Positions 49,664 through 59,292 are shown, counted from the stretch's first letter. The stretch is DNA of 64,000 bases from Nocardia miyunensis NBRC 108239 (GCF_001613065.1 NZ_BDBQ01000039.1:1-64000), one strand, 5' to 3'. Notes: generated by a model from the letters alone, not told the origin. Made by a program: numbers and translations.

Positions 49664-52173
49664 CCGAGTTCCTCCTGTTCTTCCTGTCGAACGGCCGGTA
49701 GGTCGATGATCACGGTCAGACCCCCGCCCGGTGTCGGCTCGGCGTGCACGCTGCCGCCCATCGCCTCGACGAATCCGCGCACCACCGACAGGCCGAGGCC
49801 GACGCCGGTGGAGTTGTCCCGGTCGCCGAGCCGCTGGAACGGCTCGAACAGCTGGTCCTCCAGCCCGGTCGGCACCCCGGGACCGTAATCGACGACCGTG
49901 AGCGAGACCCGATCCCCGGTGTACTCGGCGGTGACCCGGATGGGCGTATCGGGCGGGGAATAGCGCAGGGCGTTATCGATGAGATTGGCCAGCACGCGGT
50001 CCAGCAGACCGCTGTCGGCGAGCACCTCGACGTCGCCGACCTCCACCTTCACTCGGTCGTGCACCGCGCGGCGCAACCCGCGCGTGCCTATGCCGACGCC
50101 GACCACCGCGCGGTTCACGACCTCCTCCAGATAGACCGGCTCGAGCCGGGGCGTGACCACCCCGACGGCCAGTCGCGAGGAGTCGAGCAGATTACCGACC
50201 AGCCCGGTGAGCTGATCGACCGATTCCTCGACCGTCGCCAGCAGTTCGGCGGTGTCCTCGGGGGAGAACTCCACGTCATCGCTGCGCAGGCTGGACACCG
50301 CGGCCTTGGCCGCCGCGAGCGGCGTGCGCAGATCGTGACTGACCGCCGAGAGCAGTGCGCGGCGCAGCCGGTCGGCCTCCATCACCCCGGCCGCGGCCTG
50401 GGCCTCATCGGCGAGTCGGCGCTGCCGGACCAGCCCGGCCGCCTGGTTGGCGACCGCGCCGAGGACGACGCGATCGGCGGGCGTGAGCGAGCGACCGTTG
50501 AGCAACAGCCAGTGCAGGTCGTCCCCGGCTTCGATGGCGGTATCGGCGTCACTCACCCGGCGCGCGGGATCCACACCGACACAGGCGATCACGTCGTCCT
50601 CGGTGACCAGGGCGACCGCGCGCTGAGCGTAGGTCTCGCGGGCGTGCTCGAGCAGATCGGGCAGATCCGCGCCGTGCAGCACCGCACCCGCGAACAGGGT
50701 GAGCAGTTCGGCCTGACGCGAGGCCGTGCGCGCCTCGCTGGCCCGGCGTTTGGAGATGTCGACCAGCGCGGCCACCGCGACGGCGACCATCGCCATCACC
50801 ACGATGGTGAGGAAGTTGTTCAGCTCGGCGATGGTCAGGCTGTAGCGGGGGGAGACGAAGAACCAGTTCAGCAGCAGCCCGCCCAGGACCGCGGACAGCG
50901 AGGCCGGCGCGACGCCGCCCAGCAGGGCCACCGCGATCACGCCGATGAAGAACAGCGCGCTCTCCCCGGCCAGATCCAGGCGCGAGTCCAGGAAGTAGTA
51001 GCAGATCGTGGTGATCAGCGCGGGCACCATCAGCGCCGCGAGCCAGGAGGACAGTTTGCGTTCCGGCGGCATCAGCGACGACCAGCGAAAGCCTCGATTG
51101 GACTCCTCGTGGGTGACCATGTGCACATCGATCTTGCCCGACAGTTGCACCACGGTCGAGCCGATGCCCTCGTCCAGCATCCGCGCCCAGCGTGAGCGCC
51201 GGGAGGTGCCCAGCACCAGCTGGGTGGCGTTGACCCCGCGGGCGAAGTCCAGCAGTGCGCTGGGCACGTCCTCGCCGGTCACGGTGTGCAGGCTCGCGTC
51301 CAGGCCGGTCGCCAGCTCGCGCAACCGGTTCAGCCGCTGGGTGGACACACCGGCCAGGCCGTCGCCGCGCACCACGTGCACGACGATCAGATCGGCGCTG
51401 GACTTGGCGGCGATGCGGCTGGCCCGGCGCACGATGGTCTCCGACTCGGGCCCGCCGGTCACCGCGACGATGACGCGTTCGCGCGTCTCCCAGGTGTCGG
51501 TGATCCGATGGTCCTCGCGATATTTCGCCAGTGCCGCGTCGACTTGATCGGCCAGCCACAGCAGCGCCAATTCCCTTAGGGCGGTGAGGTTTCCGGGCCG
51601 GAAGTAGTTGCGCAGCGCCGCGTCGACCTTATCCGCGGCGTAGACGTTCCCGTGGGAGAGCCTGCGCCGCAACGCTTCCGGGGTGATGTCGACCAGCTCG
51701 ACCTGATCCGCGCCGCGAACCACCCAGTCCGGCACGGTTTCTCGCTGCACGACGCCGGTGATCTGCTCGACCACGTCGTTGAGACTCTCCAGATGCTGCA
51801 CGTTGACCGTGGAGATCACATCGATTCCGGCGGCGAGCAGTTCGTGCACGTCCTGCCAGCGTTTGTCGTTCTTCGAGCCGGGCACGTTGGTGTGCGCGAG
51901 CTCGTCGACCAGCACCACCGCGGGCGCGCGGCGCAGCACCGCCTCGACGTCGAGTTCGGCCAGCGTCGCGCCGCGGTAGGACATCATCCTGGCCGGAATG
52001 CGCTCGATGCCCTCGAGCAGCACAGCGGTCTTGGCGCGATTGTGCGTCTCGACCACCGCGGCCACCACATCGCGGCCGCGGTCCAGCCGCCGGTGCGCCT
52101 CGCCGAGCATGGCGAAGGTCTTGCCCACGCCCGGGGCGGCACCGAGGTAGATGCGCAGTTGACCGCGTTTCAC
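49660..52173 (-). CDS. kdpD: KdpD sensor histidine kinase
   Basis: An 837-residue sensor. The N-terminal KdpD domain has a Walker A (GAAPGVGKTFAML) and VVLVDELAHTNVPGSKNDKRW, followed by a USP-like domain. Four membrane helices lie in the middle (KLSSWLAALMVPALITTICYY onward), then a GAF region and a histidine kinase core with H613 in SHDLRTPL and an ATPase domain (NLIDNALRYSPPDTP, VDYGPGVPTG). It senses potassium and turgor and phosphorylates KdpE. The full-length form means a normal sensor, not the truncated type. Confidence 0.97.
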   Translation of the reverse strand: MKRGQLRIYLGAAPGVGKTFAMLGEAHRRLDRGRDVVAAVVETHNRAKTAVLLEGIERIPARMMSYRGATLAELDVEAVLRRAPAVVLVDELAHTNVPGSKNDKRWQDVHELLAAGIDVISTVNVQHLESLNDVVEQITGVVQRETVPDWVVRGADQVELVDITPEALRRRLSHGNVYAADKVDAALRNYFRPGNLTALRELALLWLADQVDAALAKYREDHRITDTWETRERVIVAVTGGPESETIVRRASRIAAKSSADLIVVHVVRGDGLAGVSTQRLNRLRELATGLDASLHTVTGEDVPSALLDFARGVNATQLVLGTSRRSRWARMLDEGIGSTVVQLSGKIDVHMVTHEESNRGFRWSSLMPPERKLSSWLAALMVPALITTICYYFLDSRLDLAGESALFFIGVIAVALLGGVAPASLSAVLGGLLLNWFFVSPRYSLTIAELNNFLTIVVMAMVAVAVAALVDISKRRASEARTASRQAELLTLFAGAVLHGADLPDLLEHARETYAQRAVALVTEDDVIACVGVDPARRVSDADTAIEAGDDLHWLLLNGRSLTPADRVVLGAVANQAAGLVRQRRLADEAQAAAGVMEADRLRRALLSAVSHDLRTPLAAAKAAVSSLRSDDVEFSPEDTAELLATVEESVDQLTGLVGNLLDSSRLAVGVVTPRLEPVYLEEVVNRAVVGVGIGTRGLRRAVHDRVKVEVGDVEVLADSGLLDRVLANLIDNALRYSPPDTPIRVTAEYTGDRVSLTVVDYGPGVPTGLEDQLFEPFQRLGDRDNSTGVGLGLSVVRGFVEAMGGSVHAEPTPGGGLTVIIDLPAVRQEEQEELG

Positions 52174-52525
52174 GCGTCCATCATCTCGCGTGGGAACCGT
52201 CTTGGCTGGTGGGGCGCGGTCGCGGCGTGGTCCGGCATGAAACGTCTCCTGGGGTGTAAAGGGACGGCCGGGAGAATCTGCGGCCGGGCCCTACCTGTCT
52301 ACCGCCGCCACACCGGCCGACCGGGACATTGACGCTTTCTTGACGGGGATGACCTGGACCTTTACGCCCTTCGAGCACCGCTTCGAAACGGTGCCGTAAG
52401 TGACCCGTCAAGGCCACCTCGCCGGGCGCTAAGAACGCGTCAAGAGCCTCGTAAACAGCCCATTCGGACGCTTGACTCACAACGGCGCGGTCATCTGCGC
52501 CCTTGGTCCAAGAAAGGTTCGACCC
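52174..52525. promoter_or_regulatory. kdpDE / kdpFABC divergent control region with repeated TTGAC motifs
   Basis: No gene. CTTGACG (52339-52345), CGTCAAG (52406-52412), CGTCAAG (52438-52444) and CTTGACT (52471-52477) are four copies of one core in both orientations. TTTACG (52361 region) and CGTAAAC (52449 region) occur nearby. The last, TTGACT, could act as a -35 with a weak -10. These are candidate KdpE sites. Confidence 0.45.
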
Positions 52526-52609
52526 ATGTCTGTCGTGGTGTTCACGGTTCTGACCGTGGCGATCTTCGCCCTGCTCGGGCTCATTCAACGGGGAGTCGAA
52601 CGGCTGTGA
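52526..52609 (+). CDS. 27-residue membrane microprotein ahead of kdpF
   Basis: A tiny frame begins MSVVVFTVLTVAIFALLGL and ends in a basic QRGVERL stretch: a single membrane helix with a positively charged cytoplasmic end. AAAGG lies about 8 bases before the ATG. Its stop overlaps the kdpF start as GTGA, so the two are coupled. It resembles KdpF in size and topology but has a different sequence. It may be a regulatory or stabilising subunit of the Kdp pump; I infer this from position only. Confidence 0.7.
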   Translation: MSVVVFTVLTVAIFALLGLIQRGVERL

Positions 52610-52692
52610 CGCAGAACATCATCGGTCTCGTCCTGGCCGTCGGCATCGCGATCTACCTGGTCGCGGCTCTGCTGTACCCGGAAAGGTTCTAG
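52606..52692 (+). CDS. kdpF: KdpF subunit
   Basis: A 28-residue hydrophobic peptide with one membrane helix (LVLAVGIAIYLVAALLYPE) and the conserved LLYPERF end. KdpF stabilises the KdpABC complex. GTG start inside the preceding stop (GTGA); kdpA starts immediately after its TAG. Confidence 0.92.
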   Translation: MTQNIIGLVLAVGIAIYLVAALLYPERF

Positions 52693-54366
52693 GTGAACAC
52701 GACTACTGCGGGGATCGTCTTCGTGGCGGCCCTCGTCATCGCGCTCGCCGTGGTCCACGTACCACTGGGCGACTACATGTACCGGGTCTTCTCCCGGGAG
52801 AAACACTCTCGCGCCGAGCGCGTCATCTACCGGCTGATCGGCGTGCAGCCCGGGGTCGAGCAGACGTGGGGGGTCTACGCCCGCAGTGTGCTGGCCTTCT
52901 CGGCGATCAGCGTGCTGTTCCTGTTCTTCCTACAGGTGTTGCAGGGCATACTGCCGCTGCACCCGCACGATCCAGGCACGAAGCTGACCGGGGATCTGGC
53001 CTGGAACACCGCCATCAGCTTCGTGACGAACACCAACTGGCAGAGCTATGCCGGTGAGTCCACGATGGGCCACGTCGTGCAGATGTGCGGCCTGGCGGTG
53101 CAGAACTTCGTCTCCGCCGCCGTCGGCATCGCCGTGGCGGTCGCGCTGGTACGGGGTTTCGCCCGGCATCGCACCGGCGATCTGGGCAACTTCTGGGTTG
53201 ATCTCGTGAGGGGGACCATCCGGATTCTGCTGCCCATCGCATTCGTCTTCGCGATCGTGCTGGTCTCCGGCGGCGTGATCGAGAACTTCCACCTGTTCTC
53301 GCAGACCGCGAGCACGGTCGCCAACACCGGCGGCCAGACGCTGCCCGGCGGCCCGGTCGCCAGCCAGGAGGTCATCAAGCTGCTGGGTACCAACGGCGGC
53401 GGATTCTTCAACGTGAATTCCGCGCATCCGTTCGAAAACCCCACGGGCTGGACGAATTTCGTCGAGATCTTCCTGCTGCTGGTGATCAGCTTCTCGCTGC
53501 CGCGCACCTTCGGGCGGATGGTCGGCAGTAAGAAGCAGGGATTCGCGATCGTCTCGGTGATGGGCACGCTGGCGCTGTTCAGCGTGATCGTCACCAACTT
53601 CTTCCAGCTGCATCACCACGGCACCGTGCCGACCGCGGTCGGGGCGGCCATGGAGGGTGTCGAAACCCGTTTCGGCGTGTCGAATTCGGCGACGTTCGCC
53701 AGTGCCACCACGTTGACATCGACCGGCGCGGTGGACTCCGCGCACGATTCGATGACCAGCGCCGGCGGCATGATGGCGATGTTCAACATGCAGTTGGGCG
53801 AGGTCGCGCCCGGCGGCACCGGCTCGGGTCTGTACGGCATGTTGATCCTGGCGGTGATCACCGTGTTCGTCGCCGGTCTGATGGTCGGCCGCACACCGGA
53901 ATACCTCGGCAAGAAGATCAATCCGCGGGAGATCAAGTTCGCCGCGGCCTATTTCCTGACCACGCCGCTGATCGTGCTCACCGGCACCGCCGCGGCGATG
54001 GCCCTGCCGGGGGAACGCGCCTCGATGGCCAATTCCGGCCCGCACGGCCTGTCGGAAGTGTTGTACGCCTTCACATCCGCCGCGAACAACAACGGCTCGG
54101 CCTTCGCAGGCCTGAGCGCGAACACCCAGTGGTGGAACACCGCGCTGGGCCTGGCCATGGTGTTCGGTCGTTTCGTGCCGATCATCTTCGCCCTCGCTTT
54201 GGCCGGATCGCTTGCCGCACAAGGTCGTACGCCCGCCTCGGAGGGCACGCTGCCCACCCATCGGCCGCTGTTCGTCGGCATGGTCGCCGGTGTGACGATC
54301 ATCCTGGTCGGCCTCACCTTCTTGCCCGCGCTGGCGCTCGGGCCGCTCGCCGAAGGAATTCACTGA
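52693..54366 (+). CDS. kdpA: K+-transporting ATPase, potassium-channel subunit
   Basis: A 557-residue integral membrane subunit with about ten helices, related to potassium channels. The pore loops are readable: TNTNWQSYAGEST, LGTNGGGFFNVNSAHPFENP, a third around GMLILA, and SAANNNGSAFAG. The C-terminal FGRFVPIIFALALAGSLA is typical. The GTG abuts the kdpF stop. It carries K+ into the cell at high affinity with KdpB. Confidence 0.97.
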   Translation: MNTTTAGIVFVAALVIALAVVHVPLGDYMYRVFSREKHSRAERVIYRLIGVQPGVEQTWGVYARSVLAFSAISVLFLFFLQVLQGILPLHPHDPGTKLTGDLAWNTAISFVTNTNWQSYAGESTMGHVVQMCGLAVQNFVSAAVGIAVAVALVRGFARHRTGDLGNFWVDLVRGTIRILLPIAFVFAIVLVSGGVIENFHLFSQTASTVANTGGQTLPGGPVASQEVIKLLGTNGGGFFNVNSAHPFENPTGWTNFVEIFLLLVISFSLPRTFGRMVGSKKQGFAIVSVMGTLALFSVIVTNFFQLHHHGTVPTAVGAAMEGVETRFGVSNSATFASATTLTSTGAVDSAHDSMTSAGGMMAMFNMQLGEVAPGGTGSGLYGMLILAVITVFVAGLMVGRTPEYLGKKINPREIKFAAAYFLTTPLIVLTGTAAAMALPGERASMANSGPHGLSEVLYAFTSAANNNGSAFAGLSANTQWWNTALGLAMVFGRFVPIIFALALAGSLAAQGRTPASEGTLPTHRPLFVGMVAGVTIILVGLTFLPALALGPLAEGIH

Positions 54367-54367
54367 T

Positions 54368-56524
54368 ATGACCACTCCAACCATCGAGAGTTCCGCGCCC
54401 GCACCGGAGCAGTCCGCGCCGGCGCCCAAGGGACGGGTCGCGGCGGGGCTGTTCGACCCCGCGATGCTGGTGAAATCGCTGCCGGACGCGTTGCGCAAAC
54501 TCGATCCGCGCACGCTGTGGAAGAACCCGGTCATGCTGATCGTCGAGATCGGCGCGGTGTGGTCCACGGTGCTGGCCCTGGTGCATCCGACGTTCTTCGC
54601 CTGGGCGATCGTCGTATGGCTCTGGCTCACAGTGCTTTTCGCGAACCTGGCCGAGGCCGTCGCCGAAGGGCGCGGTAAGGCGCAGGCCGATACGTTGCGA
54701 AGGGCCAAGACCGACACCGTCGCCCGGCGATTGGTGAACTGGTCCCCGGGCGCTCGCGCGGTCGAGGAGAGCGTCCCGGCTCCGGACCTGCAACGCGGCG
54801 ATCATGTCGTGGTCGAGGCGGGCCAGGTCATTCCGGGGGACGGCGATGTCGTGGAAGGCATTGCGTCCGTGGACGAATCGGCGATCACGGGGGAGTCCGC
54901 GCCGGTGATCCGCGAATCCGGCGGTGACCGTTCCGCGGTCACCGGCGGGACGACGGTGCTGTCGGACCGGATCGTCGTCGAGATCACCCAGGAGCCCGGC
55001 GGCTCGTTCATCGACAAGATGATCGCGCTGGTGGAGGGTGCGAGCCGGCAGAAGACGCCGAACGAGATCGCGTTGAACATCCTGCTGGCCGCGCTGACGA
55101 TCATCTTCGTATTCGCCGTCGCGACGTTGCAGCCGCTGGCCATCTTCGCCAAGGCCAACAACCCCGGCGTCGCGGACAATCAGGCGCTGGACGTCAACGG
55201 CGTCACCGGAATCGTGATGGTCTCGCTGCTGGTGTGCCTGATCCCGACGACGATCGGCGCACTGCTGTCGGCCATCGGCATCGCCGGGATGGACCGCCTC
55301 GTGCAGCGCAACGTGCTGGCCATGTCGGGACGCGCGGTCGAGGCGGCGGGCGATGTGAACACGCTGCTGCTGGACAAGACCGGAACCATCACCCTGGGCA
55401 ATCGCCAGGCGTCGGATTTCGTGCCGATGCCGGGGCTTTCCGCGGACGAATTGGCCGATGCCGCACAGCTTTCCAGCCTCGCGGACGAGACGCCCGAGGG
55501 CCGCTCGATCGTGGTGTACGCCAAGGAGGCGTTCGGCAAACGCGAACGCACCGCCGGGGAGTTGACCGGTGCGAAGTGGGTGGAGTTCACCGCGCAGACC
55601 CGCATGTCGGGCGTGGACCTGTCCGACGGGCATCAGTTGCGCAAGGGCGCGGCCAGCGCGGTCACCGAATGGGTGCGTTCGCAGGGCGGGCGGATTCCGG
55701 AGGAACTGGGACAGACCGTCGACGGCATCTCCGCCTCCGGCGGCACGCCGCTGGTCGTCGGCGAGGTGCAGGACGGTACGGCGAGGCTGCTCGGCGTCAT
55801 CCACCTCAAGGACGTCGTGAAGCAGGGCATGCGCGAGCGCTTCGACGAGATGCGCCGGATGGGCATCCGCACGGTCATGATCACCGGCGACAATCCCTTG
55901 ACCGCCAAGGCGATCGCCGACGAGGCCGGTGTGGACGACTTCCTCGCCGAGGCCACGCCCGAGGACAAGCTGGCGCTGATCCGCCGGGAGCAGGAGGGCG
56001 GCCGGATGGTCGCCATGACCGGTGACGGCACCAACGACGCCCCCGCGCTGGCCCAGGCCGACGTCGGCGTCGCCATGAACACCGGCACCTCGGCGGCCAA
56101 GGAAGCCGGGAACATGGTCGATCTGGATTCGGATCCGACCAAGCTGATCGAGATCGTCGAGATCGGCAAGCAGTTGCTGATCACCCGCGGCGCGCTCACC
56201 ACGTTCTCGATCGCCAACGACATCGCCAAGTACTTCGCGATCATCCCGGCGATGTTCGTCTCGCTGTTCCCGGGCCTGGACGTGTTGAACATCATGCGGC
56301 TGCACAGTCCGCAGTCCGCGATCCTGTCCGCGGTCATCTTCAACGCGCTCGTCATCGTCGCGCTGATCCCGCTGGCGCTGCGCGGCGTCAACTACCGGCC
56401 GTCGAGCGCGTCCAAGCTACTGAGCCGCAACCTCTACATCTACGGCCTCGGCGGCATCATCGCCCCGTTCATCGGCATCAAGGTGATCGACCTGATCATC
56501 CAATTCTTCCCGGGGATGTCCTGA
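54368..56524 (+). CDS. kdpB: K+-transporting P-type ATPase, catalytic subunit
   Basis: A 718-residue P1A-type ATPase. The phosphorylation motif DKTGTIT has D336, the actuator motif is TGES, and the hinge has GDGTNDAPALAQADVG. Membrane helices flank these, including the DLDSDPTKLIEIVEIGKQLL end. It couples ATP hydrolysis to transport through KdpA. The kdpA and kdpB genes are 1 base apart. Confidence 0.98.
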   Translation: MTTPTIESSAPAPEQSAPAPKGRVAAGLFDPAMLVKSLPDALRKLDPRTLWKNPVMLIVEIGAVWSTVLALVHPTFFAWAIVVWLWLTVLFANLAEAVAEGRGKAQADTLRRAKTDTVARRLVNWSPGARAVEESVPAPDLQRGDHVVVEAGQVIPGDGDVVEGIASVDESAITGESAPVIRESGGDRSAVTGGTTVLSDRIVVEITQEPGGSFIDKMIALVEGASRQKTPNEIALNILLAALTIIFVFAVATLQPLAIFAKANNPGVADNQALDVNGVTGIVMVSLLVCLIPTTIGALLSAIGIAGMDRLVQRNVLAMSGRAVEAAGDVNTLLLDKTGTITLGNRQASDFVPMPGLSADELADAAQLSSLADETPEGRSIVVYAKEAFGKRERTAGELTGAKWVEFTAQTRMSGVDLSDGHQLRKGAASAVTEWVRSQGGRIPEELGQTVDGISASGGTPLVVGEVQDGTARLLGVIHLKDVVKQGMRERFDEMRRMGIRTVMITGDNPLTAKAIADEAGVDDFLAEATPEDKLALIRREQEGGRMVAMTGDGTNDAPALAQADVGVAMNTGTSAAKEAGNMVDLDSDPTKLIEIVEIGKQLLITRGALTTFSIANDIAKYFAIIPAMFVSLFPGLDVLNIMRLHSPQSAILSAVIFNALVIVALIPLALRGVNYRPSSASKLLSRNLYIYGLGGIIAPFIGIKVIDLIIQFFPGMS

Positions 56525-57474
56525 TGCGTGCTTTCTCGACAAGACAGTCGACCTGGATCCGGCAGCATCTCGCCGCGCTGCGCGCGCTGCTGGTCATGAC
56601 GGTGATTCTCGGAATCGCCTATCCGCTACTGGTTTTCGTGGTCGCTCAGCTGCCCGGCCTGCACGACAAGGCCGAGGGCTCGCTGATCGAGCGGAACGGA
56701 AAGGTGGTGGGCAGCAGCCTGATCGGTCAGGCGTTCACCGACGGCAAGGGCAACGTGAAGGTGCAGTACTTCCAGACCCGTCCGACCAACGCCGCGCCCG
56801 CGGCCGATTCGACCACCGGGGTCAGCGCCATCCCGGATGGCTACGACCCGGCCAGTTCCACCTTCGGCAACCTGGGCCCGGAGAGCATCGTGGACACCCT
56901 CGATCCGAAGGATCCCAAGAACGACAAGCGGGCACTGCTGTCCACGGTGTGCTCGCGCAGCATGGCCGTGGGCGCGCTGGAGGGGGTGGACGGCAGCCGT
57001 CCGTTCTGCACCTCCGGTGGTGTCGGCGCGGTGCTGGCGGTCATGGGTCCGCGTGATGCACACGGCAACGTGGTCGATCCGACCCAGGTGGTCAGCGTGA
57101 ACGAGGATTCGCGCACCACGAAGACGCCGTTCCTGGCGTTCTACAAGGGCGTCGCGGTGGAGCTGGCCAAGGCCGGGCAGGACTACTCGGCCGGGCAGAT
57201 CGTGCCGATCCGGGGCAACGCCTCGGCCGACACCCCCGTGCCCACCGACGCGGTCACCGCCTCGGGCTCGGGCCTGGATCCGAACATCTCCCCGGCCTAC
57301 GCGAACATCCAGGTCGCTCGCGTGGCCAGGGCGCGCGGCATCTCGCAGGACCAGGTGCGTGCCCTGGTCGTCGCGCACACTCAGGGCCGTGATCTCGGCT
57401 TCCTGGGCGAGCCCCGGGTGAACGTCCTGCAACTCAACCTGGACCTGGACGGCAAATACCCGTTCCGGGGCTGA
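56524..57474 (+). CDS. kdpC: K+-transporting ATPase, KdpC chaperone-like subunit (long form)
   Basis: A 316-residue KdpC, much longer than the ~190 residues of E. coli or M. tuberculosis. One N-terminal membrane helix (LVMTVILGIAYPLLVFVV) is followed by SLIGQAF and the C-terminal ASGSGLDPNISPAYANIQVARVA and GFLGEPRVNVLQLN signature. Between them lies an extra insert of about 100 residues, from GPESIVDTL to VPTDAV, carrying two cysteines (STVCSRS and RPFCTSGG). KdpC aids ATP binding to KdpB. The ATG overlaps the kdpB stop by one base. Confidence 0.93.
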   Translation: MRAFSTRQSTWIRQHLAALRALLVMTVILGIAYPLLVFVVAQLPGLHDKAEGSLIERNGKVVGSSLIGQAFTDGKGNVKVQYFQTRPTNAAPAADSTTGVSAIPDGYDPASSTFGNLGPESIVDTLDPKDPKNDKRALLSTVCSRSMAVGALEGVDGSRPFCTSGGVGAVLAVMGPRDAHGNVVDPTQVVSVNEDSRTTKTPFLAFYKGVAVELAKAGQDYSAGQIVPIRGNASADTPVPTDAVTASGSGLDPNISPAYANIQVARVARARGISQDQVRALVVAHTQGRDLGFLGEPRVNVLQLNLDLDGKYPFRG

Positions 57475-57491
57475 ATCCCGCTGGGACGAGC

Positions 57492-57525
57492 AAGGCCGCC
57501 TTCATCGAATGATGAAGGCGGCCTT
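57492..57525. terminator. bidirectional terminator, kdpC / transpeptidase
   Basis: A 15-bp perfect stem (AAGGCCGCCTTCATC / GATGAAGGCGGCCTT) with a GAAT loop, followed by CTTGTTT. It ends the kdp operon and lies 17 bases beyond the stop of the convergent L,D-transpeptidase. Confidence 0.93.
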
Positions 57526-57541
57526 CTTGTTTCCCGGCCGA

Positions 57542-58831
57542 CTACTTGCTCAGGGCGCTTCCTTGCAGCCACTGATCCCACGGCAGGGTCCAGTCGCCGT
57601 TGTCCCAGACCTGGAGCGCGGGGCCGCCGGTGTTGTGCACCTCGACCACATCGCCCAGATTGGAGAAGTTGTAGAACCACTGGGCATTGGACTCGTTGAG
57701 GTTCAGACAGCCGTGCGAGGTGTTCCGCACACCCTGTGCCGAGACGGTCGAATCCAGTTCGTGCAGGTAGATCCCGTCGGCGCTGATCTGGGTGGCCCAG
57801 TTGATCGCCTCCTTGTAGCCGAGCCGGGAGTTGACCGGCAGGCCGAAGGTGGAGGAGTCCATGATCACCGGATTGCCCCGGCCCATCACCGTGTAGGTGC
57901 CCGGCATGGTCCAGAAGTAGATCGTCTTACCGTCGACGACCTGCGTGCCGCCCATACCCATCGAGGTCGGCATCGTGCGGATCAACTTGCCGTTCTCGAA
58001 GACCTGCACCTGATGGGTGTTGTCGTCGGCGATCGACACGTGCGAGGGGCCGATCGTGAACGAGGCCTTGGAATTCTCCTGCCCGTACAGCCCGCCGCCC
58101 AGCTGCGAGCCGAAGATGTTGGCCTCCACGGTCACCTTCGTGCCCGGCGCCCAGTACTTCTCCGGCCGCCAGTGCGCGTTGCGGTCGTCGAGCCAGTACC
58201 ACGAGCCCTGCACCGGGGGATTGGTCGTCACCTTGAGCTTCTTCTCCGCGGCGGCCTTGTCCGGGATCGACTCGTCGAAATGGGCGACCACGACCGTTCC
58301 GACGCCGTACGTTCCGCCGTCGATCTCCTTCCCGCCGGTCGTGGTCAGATACGCCTTGGTCTGATTGCTCGGGGTGAGCGTGGTGAACGAGGTCTTGGCC
58401 TCGGGAATCGGACCGGTCACCGTGACGCCCTGGGCGGCGACCGAATAGGTGTGGTTGTAGCCGAGCGGGGCGGTGGGTTTCCAGGCCGTCTTGTCCGGCG
58501 TGTAGATCCCGTCGATCTGCTTGCCGTTCTCGTTGGTCATCGTGACCGAGGTCAGCTGCCCCTGTGAGGTGCTGACCTCGATCTTGCCGAGCGGGTCGAC
58601 ATCGTTACCGCCACCCGGGGTGACCGAGATCTTGGCCGCGGGCGCCTTGGCCGCCGGACCCGTTCCGGAGGAATTCGGCGAAGACGAGCAGGCGGCCAGC
58701 AGGGCCGCCACGAGCGCCAGGCACAGCGCGAGCGCGCCCTTGCCCACACCGAATCGGATGAGTTTGCTACGAGCCCCGCCCTGGTACCGCACGCCTCTGA
58801 GGCTGTCGCTCCATACTGGGCGACCTGACAT
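57542..58831 (-). CDS. L,D-transpeptidase lipoprotein
   Basis: A 429-residue exported enzyme. A basic N-terminus and hydrophobic segment end in a lipobox (LLAACSS), so it is membrane-anchored. Two immunoglobulin-like domains (about 80-290) precede the YkuD catalytic domain with SHGCLNLNESNA (C375). This is the layout of mycobacterial LdtMt2/LdtB, which forms 3-3 crosslinks in peptidoglycan and resists most beta-lactams except carbapenems. AGGAG precedes the ATG. Its place between kdp and ect genes suggests, without proof, a role in wall strength under osmotic shift. Confidence 0.93.
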   Translation of the reverse strand: MSGRPVWSDSLRGVRYQGGARSKLIRFGVGKGALALCLALVAALLAACSSSPNSSGTGPAAKAPAAKISVTPGGGNDVDPLGKIEVSTSQGQLTSVTMTNENGKQIDGIYTPDKTAWKPTAPLGYNHTYSVAAQGVTVTGPIPEAKTSFTTLTPSNQTKAYLTTTGGKEIDGGTYGVGTVVVAHFDESIPDKAAAEKKLKVTTNPPVQGSWYWLDDRNAHWRPEKYWAPGTKVTVEANIFGSQLGGGLYGQENSKASFTIGPSHVSIADDNTHQVQVFENGKLIRTMPTSMGMGGTQVVDGKTIYFWTMPGTYTVMGRGNPVIMDSSTFGLPVNSRLGYKEAINWATQISADGIYLHELDSTVSAQGVRNTSHGCLNLNESNAQWFYNFSNLGDVVEVHNTGGPALQVWDNGDWTLPWDQWLQGSALSK

Positions 58832-59292
58832 GGTGTCTCCTGCGCTTGCCCGTGCGCGCGCCGGGCCTCTTCGCCCCCGCCTGCGCACCATCGCCGAACT
58901 GTTCGCGGACCAGCTTACGGGGCGCGCGAGAGCAGCGGCACATCGCCGTGATTGCCGAATGTTTCCAGATGCGGTTGTGGGGTACCCGGTTATCTTTGAG
59001 CGCATGCTCGCTGGCCCGGGATCGAGGTGTCGGTCGGTTCGGTCCTCCCACGTCGCGACTGTGACCGGCTGTGGCATTAATCACGTCGCGGTCGTTCGAC
59101 GGCAAACGTCAATGTAACAGGCCTATAACGGTTCCGCAGCCCGGGTCGGCTCCGACCGGGCGGTTGATGGTCTTGGTCGGATTGCCCTACGTTTACTTCA
59201 GCGTGGTCGGGGTATTCACAACTCCGTTGCCCGAAGAGGATCGCCGAGCCGGAGGGCGCCCTCGCCCGCCGCGTGCTAGCAGGGATTGGAAT
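58832..59292. other. divergent intergenic region, transpeptidase / response regulator
   Basis: About 460 bases without a supported gene. It contains the direct repeat listed at 59113 and must hold both promoters. The plus-strand frame that runs into the response regulator from 59071 has no receiver-like sequence before MTANLMIVEDD and was not used. Confidence 0.4.
59113..59129 (+). promoter_or_regulatory. direct repeat TGTAAC-N5-TATAAC upstream of the response regulator
   Basis: Two hexamers spaced 11 bases centre to centre (one helical turn), the layout bound by OmpR-family dimers. A closely similar pair (TGTAAC-N5-CGTAAA) lies before ectA. It is about 165 bases upstream of the regulator start, consistent with autoregulation. 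Confidence 0.5.
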
